From the NCBI RefSeq assembly GCF_900116105.1, contig NZ_FPAC01000001.1, forward strand, positions 734,862 through 798,861: 64,000 nucleotides of DNA, read 5' to 3'. The notes beneath the pieces are model-generated. The model was not told the origin of the DNA and made no database searches. It saw only the letters and a program-made list of their open reading frames with translations. Positions 37,558-46,186 of the stretch are shown piece after piece. How positions within the stretch are numbered: position 1 is the stretch's first letter; every line of letters begins with the position of its first letter. The position numbers and the translations under genes are program-made. The stretch comes from Paenibacillus sp. 453mf (GTDB lineage Bacteria > Bacillota > Bacilli > Paenibacillales > Paenibacillaceae).

Positions 37558-38889
37558 ATGAGAACACTTCGCATTCGTTCGTTTACTATACTGCTTTTCT
37601 TCTTCATACTGCTAGTGCCGTGGATCTTCTATGTGACAGCACATTTCATGGAGACAAAAACGCTCAGCTTTGCAAAAAACGGGCTGCAAGACGAGATTCT
37701 GCAAAGACAACTGTTCGAGACCGTACACCTGATCGAAACCAATTCAGACAAATGGAGGGATCCGAATTGGCAAAACCAATTGCATAATGAGTTGCGGCAA
37801 GCGAAGATGGAAGCGGCTATTCTATCCGCGTCAGATCAGGAAATTTATCGGTCTAATCCGCAGAGCCATGGCAAATTGTCTTCTACCGAACGGTTCACCA
37901 TCATAAAGGACGGTCATTTACTTGGAAAGGTCGTTATTTATCTGCCGAAGTCAAATGCGGTTCAGATAATTTCGATATTTGCCGGACTATTGTTAGCTTT
38001 CTTTATTATCGGTGTTGAAATGCGAAGGTTTCTTCTTAAGCCTCTCGAAAGGATGAGCTTTGCAGCTAGAAAAATCGCCGCAGGAGATTGGGAGGTGGAG
38101 TTGCCTGGATCCAGGATCACAGAAATTTCTGAAGTGCGCGATGCATTCGCAGTGATGGTGAATGGAATTCAAAAAGCTTTTCAAAAACAAGCGGAATTGG
38201 AAGAAGAACGTCGATTCGTGATCGCAGCTGTCGCGCATGATTTACGGACCCCTCTCTTCGCATTACGAGGTTATTTGGAGGGTCTGGAGCAGGGCATTGC
38301 CCAATCTCCGGATAAAATAACCAAATATTTGACGGTTTGTAAGGAAAAATCGGCGCAATTGGACCGGTTGGTAGAGGACCTTTTCACATTTACAAAGATG
38401 GAGCATCTGGAGATGAATCTTCATTATCAGAGGATTGATTTTAAACTTATCATCTTGAAATCAATTGAAAGTTTAAGTCCGCAAGCTCGGCAAAAGAACA
38501 TCTCGATCTTGAACCATACTGTAGACGACTGCTTCGTTAACGGTGACATGCACTTATTGGAACGTGCGATGAACAATTTTTTGGATAATGCCGTCAGACA
38601 CACACCCTCCTATGGTGAAATTGTTGTTCAATGTTATAAAGAGGGTAACAAAATAAAGTTTGCGATACGTGATACAGGTCCGGGCTTCTCCCCGGAAGAA
38701 CTACATCGAGTTTTTGAACCTCTATATCGTGGTGAAGTATCTAGAAATCGTTCAACTGGAGGTAGCGGATTAGGGTTGACCATTTCACAAAGAATTGTAA
38801 GGCGACACGGAGGTGAACTTTGCGCAGGTAACCATTCGGAAGGTGGAGCACTGCTTACAGGCTGGATACCTGCAGCTGGGCCGGATTAA
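37558..38889 (+). CDS. Sensor histidine kinase
   Basis: 443 residues. Membrane helix at about 7-29, an extracellular sensor of about 100 residues, a second helix near 135-155, HAMP, the phosphoacceptor box VAAVAHDLRTPLFALRG, then HATPase boxes N (MNNFLDNAVRHTP), G1 (DTGPGFSPEE) and G2 (GGSGLGLTI). GAGGGAGGATAAA is both the end of the regulator and the ribosome site. The signal is unknown. The 267 bases between its stop and araM hold no gene, only a short hairpin at 39064. Confidence 0.95.
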   Translation: MRTLRIRSFTILLFFFILLVPWIFYVTAHFMETKTLSFAKNGLQDEILQRQLFETVHLIETNSDKWRDPNWQNQLHNELRQAKMEAAILSASDQEIYRSNPQSHGKLSSTERFTIIKDGHLLGKVVIYLPKSNAVQIISIFAGLLLAFFIIGVEMRRFLLKPLERMSFAARKIAAGDWEVELPGSRITEISEVRDAFAVMVNGIQKAFQKQAELEEERRFVIAAVAHDLRTPLFALRGYLEGLEQGIAQSPDKITKYLTVCKEKSAQLDRLVEDLFTFTKMEHLEMNLHYQRIDFKLIILKSIESLSPQARQKNISILNHTVDDCFVNGDMHLLERAMNNFLDNAVRHTPSYGEIVVQCYKEGNKIKFAIRDTGPGFSPEELHRVFEPLYRGEVSRNRSTGGSGLGLTISQRIVRRHGGELCAGNHSEGGALLTGWIPAAGPD

Positions 38890-39063
38890 AAATTGACCTC
38901 TTGCGTCAGCCGCTCTTGTTCAGCAAGCCCTAGCTCGAAATTATGCTAACTGTCTTAGGCACGTGGTCATGACTCCCGTCAATTCTGGAGGGGGTTTATT
39001 TGTTGGCCACTTCCGCCAAAACGGAGGAGGAATTTGCTTTCCTCAAGAGGAAGTCCCCCTCTA

Positions 39064-39090
39064 GACAGCAGCTTGCTGTCTTTTATTTTT
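39064..39090 (+). terminator. Short hairpin before araM
   Basis: GACAGCA-gct-TGCTGTC followed by TTTTATTTTT. It likely ends transcription from the kinase gene. Confidence 0.6.
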
Positions 39091-39098
39091 GTTTGACA

Positions 39099-39114
39099 AT
39101 TTGTACGTACATAT
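39099..39114 (+). promoter_or_regulatory. AraR-type operator in the araM promoter
   Basis: ATTTGTACGTACATAT contains the core TTGTACGTACA of the Bacillus AraR operator. It directly follows a TTGACA (39093-39098) that looks like a -35 box, so a bound repressor would block RNA polymerase. Confidence 0.75.
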
Positions 39115-39156
39115 TAGAAACTGAGAATATAAACGATCATACAGGAGGTAAGGATA

Positions 39157-40317
39157 ATGAGTATGAGTATGAATGATTGTATTGCCGAGTGGAATGAAGA
39201 AGCGAGTCAGTGTACATGCGGTAATCCACACCGTACGGTAGAAATGCATATTTGCTTGGAGGATGGAGCACTTGCGCAAATGGCTCCTTATCTGATCAAG
39301 CAGGATTATAAAAAAGTAACGGTCGTATTTGATGAGCATACCAAACAAGCAGCAGGCGATGAAGTCATCTCTTATCTAAAAACGGCGGGAGTCATTACTG
39401 ACGAGCTCTTTCTGCCTGGAAACACCGGAGGTGAGGTTGTTGCGGATGAAGCATTTATCGTTAAGGTTCTGTTAGGCATCTCCAAGGATACAGAGGTGAT
39501 CATCGCAGTTGGCTCTGGCACCATACATGATCTTGTCCGTTTTGTTTGCTTCAAGATGAATAAGCCTTTTGTATCCGTTCCGACAGCAGCATCTGTTGAC
39601 GGTTTCACTTCTGCAGGCGCCCCTCTTATCGTGGATGGCACGAAGCAGACGTTTCAGGCGATTCCACCGGAAGCGATCTTTGCAGATTTGAGTGTTCTTG
39701 CGAAAGCTCCGCAAGTCATGACGGCTGCTGGCTTCGGAGATATGCTTGGTAAATTCACATCTCTTGCTGATTGGCAAATATCACGGGACCTTGGAGGCGA
39801 ACCTTATTGTCCGCTTGCCTACCGCATGACGGAAGAAGCGCTGATGGATTGTGTTCATCATGTGAATGAGATCGCTGAGGGCAGCATACAAGGAGTTAAA
39901 ATTTTGATGGAAGCATTGATTGCTTCCGGCATCTCGATGCTGATCATTGATCATTCTCGGCCAGCTTCCGGTGGTGAGCATCATATATCCCATCGTCTGG
40001 AGATGGAATTTCTTCAGCAGGGTAAAAAAGCGATTTTGCATGGGGCGAAAGTGGGCGTTGCATCCGCACTGCTCTCAGATGTATATCGTGGGCTCTATAA
40101 GAGCGGGCAGGAAGAAGCTTTTGATGCTTATAAGGATCTGCCTAAGAAGGAGCAAATGCAGGATTGGCTCAGCCGCACCGGAGGTCCATCAACTATACAA
40201 GAGCTCGGTGTAACCGATGAACAGCTGGAGCGTGCGATGAGGACCGCACATACCTTAAGAGCGAGATACACAGGACTCAAATATATAAATGAGACAAAGA
40301 CAGAACAGAAGGCTTAG
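39157..40317 (+). CDS. araM: sn-glycerol-1-phosphate dehydrogenase (AraM/EgsA)
   Basis: 386 residues. Reduces dihydroxyacetone phosphate to sn-glycerol-1-phosphate with NAD(P)H; a metal-dependent member of the iron-alcohol-dehydrogenase fold first known from archaea and, in Bacillus, as AraM in the arabinose operon. GSGTIHDLVRF is the nucleotide-binding part. The metal ligands are the Asp of the D-ML region (AAGFGDMLGKF) and His residues in SGGEHHISH and further on. Ribosome site AGGAGGTAAGGATA. An AraR-like operator lies in its promoter and another after its stop, tying it to arabinose regulation. Confidence 0.93.
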   Translation: MSMSMNDCIAEWNEEASQCTCGNPHRTVEMHICLEDGALAQMAPYLIKQDYKKVTVVFDEHTKQAAGDEVISYLKTAGVITDELFLPGNTGGEVVADEAFIVKVLLGISKDTEVIIAVGSGTIHDLVRFVCFKMNKPFVSVPTAASVDGFTSAGAPLIVDGTKQTFQAIPPEAIFADLSVLAKAPQVMTAAGFGDMLGKFTSLADWQISRDLGGEPYCPLAYRMTEEALMDCVHHVNEIAEGSIQGVKILMEALIASGISMLIIDHSRPASGGEHHISHRLEMEFLQQGKKAILHGAKVGVASALLSDVYRGLYKSGQEEAFDAYKDLPKKEQMQDWLSRTGGPSTIQELGVTDEQLERAMRTAHTLRARYTGLKYINETKTEQKA

Positions 40318-40346
40318 CTGGCAAAAATACAGGATAAAAATATCTG

Positions 40347-40362
40347 ACTTGTACGTACAAAT
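40347..40362 (+). promoter_or_regulatory. Second AraR-type operator, after araM
   Basis: ACTTGTACGTACAAAT, a near-perfect palindrome of the AraR core, sits 30 bases after araM and 9 bases before the araB stub. Confidence 0.8.
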
Positions 40363-40370
40363 TTATAATA

Positions 40371-40496
40371 GATTATGGTACCGAATCTGGACGTGCTGTG
40401 CTTGTGAAGCTGTCTGAAGCACCACGCGGCTCAAGAGGAGCTGACCGAATCAATGAGATCGCCGCCGCACGCGGGGAAGCCTTTCTCAAGCGGTAA
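40371..40496 (+). pseudogene. araB: Stub of L-ribulokinase (araB)
   Basis: An open frame reads DYGTESGRAVLV, the diagnostic N-terminal nucleotide-binding loop of L-ribulokinase, then KLSEAPRGSRGADRINEI and a stop. There is no start codon, and the other 500 or so residues are gone. The second half may belong to another lost gene. The deletion begins right after the operator. Confidence 0.6.
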
Positions 40497-40597
40497 GGCG
40501 GTAAATCCTCATCGGAGATGAAATAGTAAAAGAAGAGCATTCCTTGCAAGAGCAGATAGCTCATGCAGGGAATGCTCTGTTACCCAAAAGGGGGATA

Positions 40598-41188
40598 TTA
40601 TGAATTCTGTTTCAAAATAATGTCTGCAAAAAGTATCGACTTTGGAACTTTGAAAAATTGCTCTGCCTGATCCTGGAACGCAGAAGAGGGCATGGTTCCT
40701 TGATGGAGCCATTTACGGAATGTTCCCGGATGAACCCCGATCCAGTGACTCACATCCGTAACGGACAAGTCATGGACCATGCATAATCCAGTCAATATCC
40801 GATTACTTACTGGCGAGCGAGTAACCGTTCGCTTCATGAATCGGGAGGATTCCGGCTGACAAATGACAGGACTGTTTCTAATGACATCTTCGTTAAACAA
40901 AATATGGCGCGGATAACCGAGTAAGTGACATACTTTATCCAGATTAGTGCTTCCTGGGATTCGACCTTCATACACCCATGCGCTGACACTTCTTGATGAA
41001 ATCGACAGATCTTCAGCTAACTGTGATAATTTGATGTCGTTTGCCATGAGAACGGCAAGCAATATACGGTTGCGAACCTGACAGCGTGTCGGCCTGCGAA
41101 ATCGCTTTACGCGTACGCCTTTTCCCAGATATTTGCGGTTGATCAGAGACCACGCCTGGATCGAATGTTGTTCTTGTTGTTTAGGCAT
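40598..41188 (-). CDS. DNA-binding protein with two tandem helix-turn-helix repeats
   Basis: 196 residues. Two related segments: NRILLAVLMANDIKLSQLAE (about 42-85) and NRILTGLCMVHDLSVTDVSH (about 128-170), each followed by a second helix (SRSVSAWVYEGRIPG, TFRKWLHQGTMPS) as in XRE-type domains. A single gene with GGAGGAAAT before the ATG. Both repeats in one chain suggest it binds a palindrome as a pseudo-dimer. The family is not recognised and the target is unknown. The 320 bases upstream have no gene. Confidence 0.75.
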   Translation of the reverse strand: MPKQQEQHSIQAWSLINRKYLGKGVRVKRFRRPTRCQVRNRILLAVLMANDIKLSQLAEDLSISSRSVSAWVYEGRIPGSTNLDKVCHLLGYPRHILFNEDVIRNSPVICQPESSRFMKRTVTRSPVSNRILTGLCMVHDLSVTDVSHWIGVHPGTFRKWLHQGTMPSSAFQDQAEQFFKVPKSILFADIILKQNS

Positions 41189-41509
41189 ATTTCCTCCGAT
41201 TTTTTAAACAAATACTACAACAAAATAAGCGGTCGTTTCAAGTGTCGACATGACCACCTTTGAAAGCATATTCATATGCGAGGAGCCTTGTTAAGGGAAA
41301 ATCGGACTATGGATGACCCCATTTTTCTCCTATTAAATGTATGTGGAGTTAGTATAGACCAATGAAATCAGGGTAAAACCGTTTAAAAATAGGCCTTAAG
41401 ACTCAAAAATGGACAAACATTTGATTTCATAAAAATCAAAATAAATTCGTGTCACTTTTCCATTATTTTCATAGATTAATAGAGAGAAAAGGAAGAGGAG
41501 GGGGCATGA

Positions 41510-42124
41510 ATGAATCCGGCATTAATCAATATGATCCTCGGATTTGTATGGGCTTTCTTCACATTTGCGTTTGGGGGATGGACGCAGCTGCTTATCTTGC
41601 TATGTATTGCGATGGCCATTGATTATATCACCGGAGTTGCGGCTGCAATCCGTACAGGCAGTAGGTTGAACAGCAAGATTGGCTTCTGGGGACTGACACG
41701 CAAAGGTCTGATGCTGCTTGTTATTTTACTTGCACACCAGATCGACCAGTTAATCGGGACAGATGTAATTAAAGGCGGGGCGATGTACTTTTACCTGGCC
41801 AATGAATTGATCTCCATTACAGAGAATTACAACCGCATCGGACTTCCTCTTCCTGCAAAATTAAGAGAGATCATAGAGCTCGTTAAGAAGCAGGCGGATG
41901 ATGACGAAGAGGAGGTCTTGCGCAGACGTGCAGGGGATGATGAAGGGACTGAATTGAGACGAGCAGTAGAGAACGGCAGCGAATCAAACACTATCCAATC
42001 AGACACTGAAGATGAGGAGCTTGAAGCGATCAAACACTCTGTAGACGAAGATATATTAAGTCAATTTGGACCGCGGAAGGATAGAAGAGAGAAGCATGAT
42101 GCAGATTCACAAGGGCCTGAGTAA
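41510..42124 (+). CDS. Phage-holin-like (TcdE/Cph1 family) membrane protein with long acidic tail
   Basis: 204 residues. Three membrane segments in the first 100 residues with the holin-4 pattern (CIAMAIDYITGVAAAI, SKIGFWGLTRKGLML, ANELISITENYNRIGLPLP). The C-terminal 90 residues are charged and unusual for the family (KKQADDDEEEVLRRRAGDDE). No endolysin or phage genes are nearby, so it is not part of a prophage. It may release a protein or toxin or have a sporulation role; unproven. Terminator follows. Confidence 0.85.
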   Translation: MNPALINMILGFVWAFFTFAFGGWTQLLILLCIAMAIDYITGVAAAIRTGSRLNSKIGFWGLTRKGLMLLVILLAHQIDQLIGTDVIKGGAMYFYLANELISITENYNRIGLPLPAKLREIIELVKKQADDDEEEVLRRRAGDDEGTELRRAVENGSESNTIQSDTEDEELEAIKHSVDEDILSQFGPRKDRREKHDADSQGPE

Positions 42125-42138
42125 TAGAGGCCTTTTTT
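42111..42138 (+). terminator. Terminator of the holin-like gene
   Basis: AAGGGCCT pairs with AGGCCTTT, the stem overlapping the stop codon region, followed by T residues. Confidence 0.75.
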
Positions 42139-42151
42139 GCTAGAAACTAAA

Positions 42152-42226
42152 TATAGACAAACAATACCGTTTTTGATCTATATACTCTTGATTAAAGCAG
42201 CTTAGGGTAATATATAAAATTGATTC
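42152..42226. repeat. Dispersed intergenic repeat, copy A
   Basis: About 75 bases (TATAGACAAA..., TTGATCTATATA..., CTTGATTAAA-CAGCT..., AAATTGATTC) that resemble 47561-47639 in order and content. AT-rich, without a coding frame. Confidence 0.45.
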
Positions 42227-42279
42227 GTTTACCACTTTATTCGTGTTTATGATATATTTTTTGTAAACGGAATCAAATT
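42218..42279. repeat. Inverted repeat upstream of the Dabb gene
   Basis: AATTGATTCGTTTAC and GTAAACGGAATCAAATT form an imperfect stem of about 15 bp around 30 bases. Related GAATCAAATTCATTGGTAAACGAATC occurs at about 43228. Confidence 0.5.
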
Positions 42280-42314
42280 CATAAAATGATGACATGGGAT
42301 AAGGAGCTATTATA

Positions 42315-42602
42315 ATGATTAAACATATCGTGTTCTTTAAATTAAAGGATCGCTCAGACGCAAGCATTCAGGAGACAGCTCGTATTTTGCGCAGCATGGA
42401 TGGCAGAATTGAGATGCTGAAATCACTGGAGATCGGAGTGGATGTCTTGAAATCGGAGCGCTCTTTCGATATTTCTCTGACAGCAGTTGTTGATTCCCTG
42501 GAGGCATTGGAGGCCTATCAGGTCCATCCCGTTCATCAAGAGATTATTAAGCATATGAGCGTTGTGAAAGATTCTTCTGTTGCAGTAGATTACGAAATCT
42601 AA
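42315..42602 (+). CDS. Dabb-family (stress-responsive A/B barrel) protein
   Basis: 95 residues, the size of one ferredoxin-like dimeric barrel. Begins MIKHIVFFKLKD and has MLKSLEIGVDVLKSERSFDI and the C-terminal HEI-like HPVHQEIIKHM. Ribosome site AAGGAGCTATTATA. Some relatives bind small aromatic ligands or cyclise polyketides; here no ligand is known. It stands alone downstream of an inverted repeat. Confidence 0.9.
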   Translation: MIKHIVFFKLKDRSDASIQETARILRSMDGRIEMLKSLEIGVDVLKSERSFDISLTAVVDSLEALEAYQVHPVHQEIIKHMSVVKDSSVAVDYEI

Positions 42603-42622
42603 CTTACAAAGGGGAGTAGCAG

Positions 42623-42730
42623 GTGGGCGATTTAAAAGATGTAATGGAAACGATGTTTTTGCTGATCGTCATTTTAATTGCATGCCCGGTAATGTTCTTT
42701 TGGCTGAAACGAAAAAATAGACGTAACTGA
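42623..42730 (+). CDS. Very small membrane protein (35 residues)
   Basis: GTG start with GGGGAG 6 bases upstream. A single hydrophobic stretch (TMFLLIVILIACPVMFFW) and a basic end (LKRKNRRN) fit a one-pass membrane peptide. Lies between the Dabb gene and the yutE-like gene, same strand, short gaps. Confidence 0.5.
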   Translation: MGDLKDVMETMFLLIVILIACPVMFFWLKRKNRRN

Positions 42731-42756
42731 TTACCGACGAAACGGATGTGAACGTA

Positions 42757-43206
42757 TTGTACTATGTAAATACAGATCAAATTGAATTGCGCTTGTCAGC
42801 TATTCCCGAAATCACGGCTGGGCTCCGCCATGCTCAGGCAAACTGGGATGGAGGAATTATCCTTGGCTTAGTTCAGGAACGTTCTCTGCATTTGGCTATA
42901 GAGATTGTTACAGACGTAGGCAGTTACCTGATCGATGGTTTTATTCTCCGGGATGCGAGCAGCTATGAAGACATCATTGAAATCGTTTATGAAGCAGGGG
43001 CATTTGATGAAGAGAGCTATAATCTGTTTATGGAGCTCGTGCCGCTGCGGAAGCCACTGGTACAGGATTATTACGCATGGGAGCGGACAAGCCTGCATAA
43101 GGTAACGCGGACTCTTCCTGATGTGCTGGATCGGTTCGCAGAACAAATTCGCTTATACCTCGAAAAAGAACTGGGGCCGTTTCAACAATCGCGGAGCCAG
43201 AAGTAA
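42757..43206 (+). CDS. DUF86/HepT-like protein (YutE type)
   Basis: 149 residues. All-helical, with AIEIVTDVGSYLIDGFILRD and LVPLRKPLVQDYYAWE matching the YutE group of the HEPN/HepT superfamily (R-x-x-x-V-HxY here degenerate: RKPLVQDYY). In other loci HepT is a ribonuclease toxin paired with MntA; no MntA is present, so this is probably the stand-alone housekeeping type. TTG start at 42757 gives MYYVNTDQIEL, like B. subtilis YutE. Confidence 0.75.
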   Translation: MYYVNTDQIELRLSAIPEITAGLRHAQANWDGGIILGLVQERSLHLAIEIVTDVGSYLIDGFILRDASSYEDIIEIVYEAGAFDEESYNLFMELVPLRKPLVQDYYAWERTSLHKVTRTLPDVLDRFAEQIRLYLEKELGPFQQSRSQK

Positions 43207-43291
43207 TCGATATTCAAAAGTTCAGTTGAATCAAATTCATTGGTAAACGAATCATGTAATAGATTCACCTATTTTGTTTGGAGGAAATATC

Positions 43292-44191
43292 ATGTCAGAT
43301 CGCAAGAAAGAAAACTCCGGATTCCATCCGGTATATATGGCCGAGCTTCTGTTTAAGGATCTCCCTCAGCTGAAGGAAGAGAGGCTGATGGAGGTCATGA
43401 AGCGTTTGACCGGGAAAGCAAGAGTGATGAAACGACCTGTCAACAAGGACGCAGCGAATAAGGTTCAAAATCAGGCTGAGGTAACAGACAAAGAGCAGGA
43501 ACTGCTTGTCATTATGCATATGGAGCATATGGTTAATTTTGAAGATGGGACTGTGCCTGCGCAGACCTGCATTCTGCCTGTCCACAAGATTCAGGACAAG
43601 AACCGCTTCAAAGGTGCTGTGGAACAGTCCTGGCATTGGAAAGAAGCAAATGATGTTACGGGCACATGCCAGTATCAGATTCGAATACATGATATGTTTA
43701 CGGCGGCCCTGCCGCATAAAGAGCGACTGAAGCTGTTCCAGCAGGCATTGCTCGCTATTTTAGAAGTGACGCCTTGTGAAGCTATTTACTTCTACGGCAG
43801 CGACAAACTGGTGAAGCCCTCTGCCTATATCAAAGCTATCGAAGATGGCGATCATCTGTATGGTGCGATGAATGTAAGGCTGTATCAAGCAGGAGGCAGT
43901 GCAGCTAGACGTGAGCTTGTGATGGATACAGTAGGATTATCCTCACTTGGGGTGCCGGATTTCCAATGCCACTTTGCTGGTATGGACCCGGATGTTGTAG
44001 CTCGTACCTTATACGGTGCTGCCTATTATATATTTGATCAGGGTGATGTGATACAGGACGGTCAGCTGCTTGGTTCATCAGGGGAACATCGCTGGCGCTG
44101 TGAGCATCAGGAATCACTGGTTTCACCTCAAAGATATGTAATTGATCTGGATCCAGGAGCACCCTATTACGCTGGAAACATCTTGTCTTAA
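43292..44191 (+). CDS. DUF4261-like protein of unknown function
   Basis: 299 residues, cytoplasmic. VYMAELLFKDLPQLKEERLM and a second half with HKERLKLFQQALLAILEVTP, CEAIYFYGSDKLVKPSAYI and NVRLYQAGG suggest the DUF4261 family, seen in many Firmicutes. No catalytic motif known. Ribosome site GGAGGAAATATC before ATG 43292. Same direction as the small genes upstream, with a 85-base gap containing a GAATCAAATT-type palindrome. Confidence 0.75.
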   Translation: MSDRKKENSGFHPVYMAELLFKDLPQLKEERLMEVMKRLTGKARVMKRPVNKDAANKVQNQAEVTDKEQELLVIMHMEHMVNFEDGTVPAQTCILPVHKIQDKNRFKGAVEQSWHWKEANDVTGTCQYQIRIHDMFTAALPHKERLKLFQQALLAILEVTPCEAIYFYGSDKLVKPSAYIKAIEDGDHLYGAMNVRLYQAGGSAARRELVMDTVGLSSLGVPDFQCHFAGMDPDVVARTLYGAAYYIFDQGDVIQDGQLLGSSGEHRWRCEHQESLVSPQRYVIDLDPGAPYYAGNILS

Positions 44192-44302
44192 TCGGGCCTT
44201 TTTGTAATCCATAGAATTTTGTTGTGTCAAGTCAGGCTCCTCCTGCTTATAATGCATTAACTAAAAAATGGGCGTTCGCCCGGTTAGCAGGAGGGTTGGA
44301 AC

Positions 44303-44764
44303 ATGGTCGAATGGAGTGTAGCGCTGATGGCAGGGGCATTTGTTATCCTGGCAGCTGCTGGTGTATTGATGCTTATTGAAGCAAGAAGCTTGATGAAGCA
44401 GGCTAAACGCAGTATAAGTCAGCTTGAAGAGAAAACCAATATGCTCGCTGTAGATACCTCAGCGATGATTCAAGGTACGAATAAAGCAATATCGGATATG
44501 CAGGGGCATCTGGAGAAGTCAGCGCCTCTCTTTGAATCTATCGCTTCACTTGGAACGGTGCTGCAGCAAGTTAACCGCACGATGGATGAGATCAGCGTCA
44601 AACTGTCTCGTTCAGCACACAAGCATGTGGATGGCGCACACCAGGACAATGAACAGCGTCTGGGTCAAATGTTCCGATACGTTGATGCAGCTATGACGGT
44701 ATGGCACTCATGGCAGCGCAACTCTCCTGCTCCGGGTAATACTAGCCCGCGTGAGAAGGAGTGA
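44303..44764 (+). CDS. DUF948-family membrane protein (YtxG-like)
   Basis: 153 residues. One N-terminal membrane helix (about 5-25) then a coiled-coil-like helical region (SLMKQAKRSISQLEEKTNML) with a low-complexity end. In B. subtilis ytxG and ytxH are adjacent general-stress genes; here the YtxH-like gene follows 6 bases later. Ribosome site CAGGAGGGTTGGAAC. Confidence 0.88.
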   Translation: MVEWSVALMAGAFVILAAAGVLMLIEARSLMKQAKRSISQLEEKTNMLAVDTSAMIQGTNKAISDMQGHLEKSAPLFESIASLGTVLQQVNRTMDEISVKLSRSAHKHVDGAHQDNEQRLGQMFRYVDAAMTVWHSWQRNSPAPGNTSPREKE

Positions 44765-44770
44765 ACAGGC

Positions 44771-45109
44771 ATGAAAGATACGAATAAAAGCTTGTTATGG
44801 GGTACTTTGCTTGGAACGATTGCCGGATCTATTACAGCGCTGCTATTTGCCCCAAAATCAGGTGCAGAGCTACGCGAGGATATTGCGGAGAATGCTAAGC
44901 TTGTTACAGAGAAGGGGCAGAATCTGATTGAGAAAGTCAGCGAGCAAAGTGTGAAGATCGCTTCCAAAGTAAAAGAATCAACCGAAGGCTTATTGCAAGA
45001 AATTCGGGGCAACAGTTCAGAAATTGAGATCGCTACAGTATCTGGGATAAGTAAACCTGCAAAGGCTGAGCAGGCTGCTGAGGATATAGCAGAGAACGAT
45101 ACAATATAG
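44771..45109 (+). CDS. YtxH-family protein
   Basis: 112 residues. The YtxH pattern is clear: LLWGTLLGTIAGSITALLFA, APKSGAELREDIAENAKL, then an amphipathic helix. It is a small membrane-associated stress protein. Encoded right after the DUF948 gene, ending in a large terminator. Confidence 0.88.
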   Translation: MKDTNKSLLWGTLLGTIAGSITALLFAPKSGAELREDIAENAKLVTEKGQNLIEKVSEQSVKIASKVKESTEGLLQEIRGNSSEIEIATVSGISKPAKAEQAAEDIAENDTI

Positions 45110-45126
45110 GCGAAAAGATGCGTAAC

Positions 45127-45181
45127 AAAGGCCTGACTGCCGCTCCCCTGTAGATAAAGGGATGAGGCAAAAGGCCTTTTT
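45127..45181 (+). terminator. Terminator after the YtxH gene
   Basis: AAAGGCC with GGCCTTTTT outside and TGCCGCTCCC with GGGATGAGGCA inside make a long stem followed by T residues. Confidence 0.8.
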
Positions 45182-45297
45182 GCGCTGAGCTTGGTTGAAC
45201 GTCTATATTAAATCGGGTAAGATGTAGGTACCTTTTTGCTGTCCAAAACATAGGGTAGGATTGAAAAGGGATGGAAATATGTAAAGAAGGAAGCGGT

Positions 45298-46110
45298 GTG
45301 TTCGTGCAACAAGCTATCGCAATATTAGATTCCGGTGTTGGGGGGCTGACTGTAGCCAAGGAAGTGATGCGCCAGCTTCCGCGGGAAAAAGTCATTTATT
45401 TTGGAGATACGGCCCGCACACCATACGGACCCCGTTCGTCCGAGGAAGTAAAACAATTTACAGAACAAATCGTAGATTTTCTTATTCAATTTGATCCAAA
45501 AGTCATCGTTATTGCCTGCAATACGGCCACAGCAGCTGCACTGGACCATATATCGCAGAAAGTGGATATTCCGGTGATCGGTGTCATTCATCCCGGTGCC
45601 AGAGCGGCGATTACAGCTACCAAGACAGGCAATATTGGAGTCATCGGTACCATTGGTACGATCAATAGCGGGGCGTATACAGCAGCACTTAAGCAGCTGT
45701 CTCCATATATCAATGTTATGAGTCAGGCTTGTCCCGCTCTTGTCCCACTGGTAGAACAAGGGGACTTCAGGTCTGAGCATACGAGATCCACTGTTAGTGA
45801 GTCCTTGAATGGTATGAAAGATAAACCAATCGATACCCTTATACTAGGCTGTACTCATTATCCCTTCTTAATGGAGCCGATTGGTCAGGTTATGGGTCCT
45901 CATGTCAAATTAATCAGTTCGGCGGATGAGACCGCTAGAGAAACGAGCACCATCTTATATGATAAAGGAAAGCTTGCCATTGGGGATGAAACGCCGGTGC
46001 ATCAGTTTTTTTGCTCGGGAGATCCAGTCATGTTTCAAAGTATTGCGAGATCCTGGCTTGGAGAGCAGATTCGTAACACACCAGTCGTATGGCATGTATC
46101 TAAACTGTAG
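45298..46110 (+). CDS. murI: Glutamate racemase
   Basis: About 270 residues. Converts L- to D-glutamate for peptidoglycan. Both catalytic Cys are present: VIACNTATAA (near 75) and LILGCTHYPFL (near 187), with Asp in AILDSGVGGL. Three starts are possible; GTG 45298 has AAGGA six bases upstream and gives the family-like MFVQQAIAILDSGVG. The ATG at 45271 would add 9 unusual residues. Single gene with its own terminator. Confidence 0.95.
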   Translation: MFVQQAIAILDSGVGGLTVAKEVMRQLPREKVIYFGDTARTPYGPRSSEEVKQFTEQIVDFLIQFDPKVIVIACNTATAAALDHISQKVDIPVIGVIHPGARAAITATKTGNIGVIGTIGTINSGAYTAALKQLSPYINVMSQACPALVPLVEQGDFRSEHTRSTVSESLNGMKDKPIDTLILGCTHYPFLMEPIGQVMGPHVKLISSADETARETSTILYDKGKLAIGDETPVHQFFCSGDPVMFQSIARSWLGEQIRNTPVVWHVSKL

Positions 46111-46137
46111 CAGGATCATTTTCATTATTAAAAAATA

Positions 46138-46186
46138 AGACAGCCAAGGAATTGAACAGTAAAGTTCAAGGATATGGCTGTCTTTT
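46138..46186 (+). terminator. Terminator of murI
   Basis: AGACAGCCA..GAAC and GTTC..TGGCTGTCT with an inner loop, then TTT. Confidence 0.8.

Noticed and set aside
41510..42124. Prophage remnant
   Set aside because: Only a holin-like gene is present; no capsid, terminase, tail or lysin genes are near.
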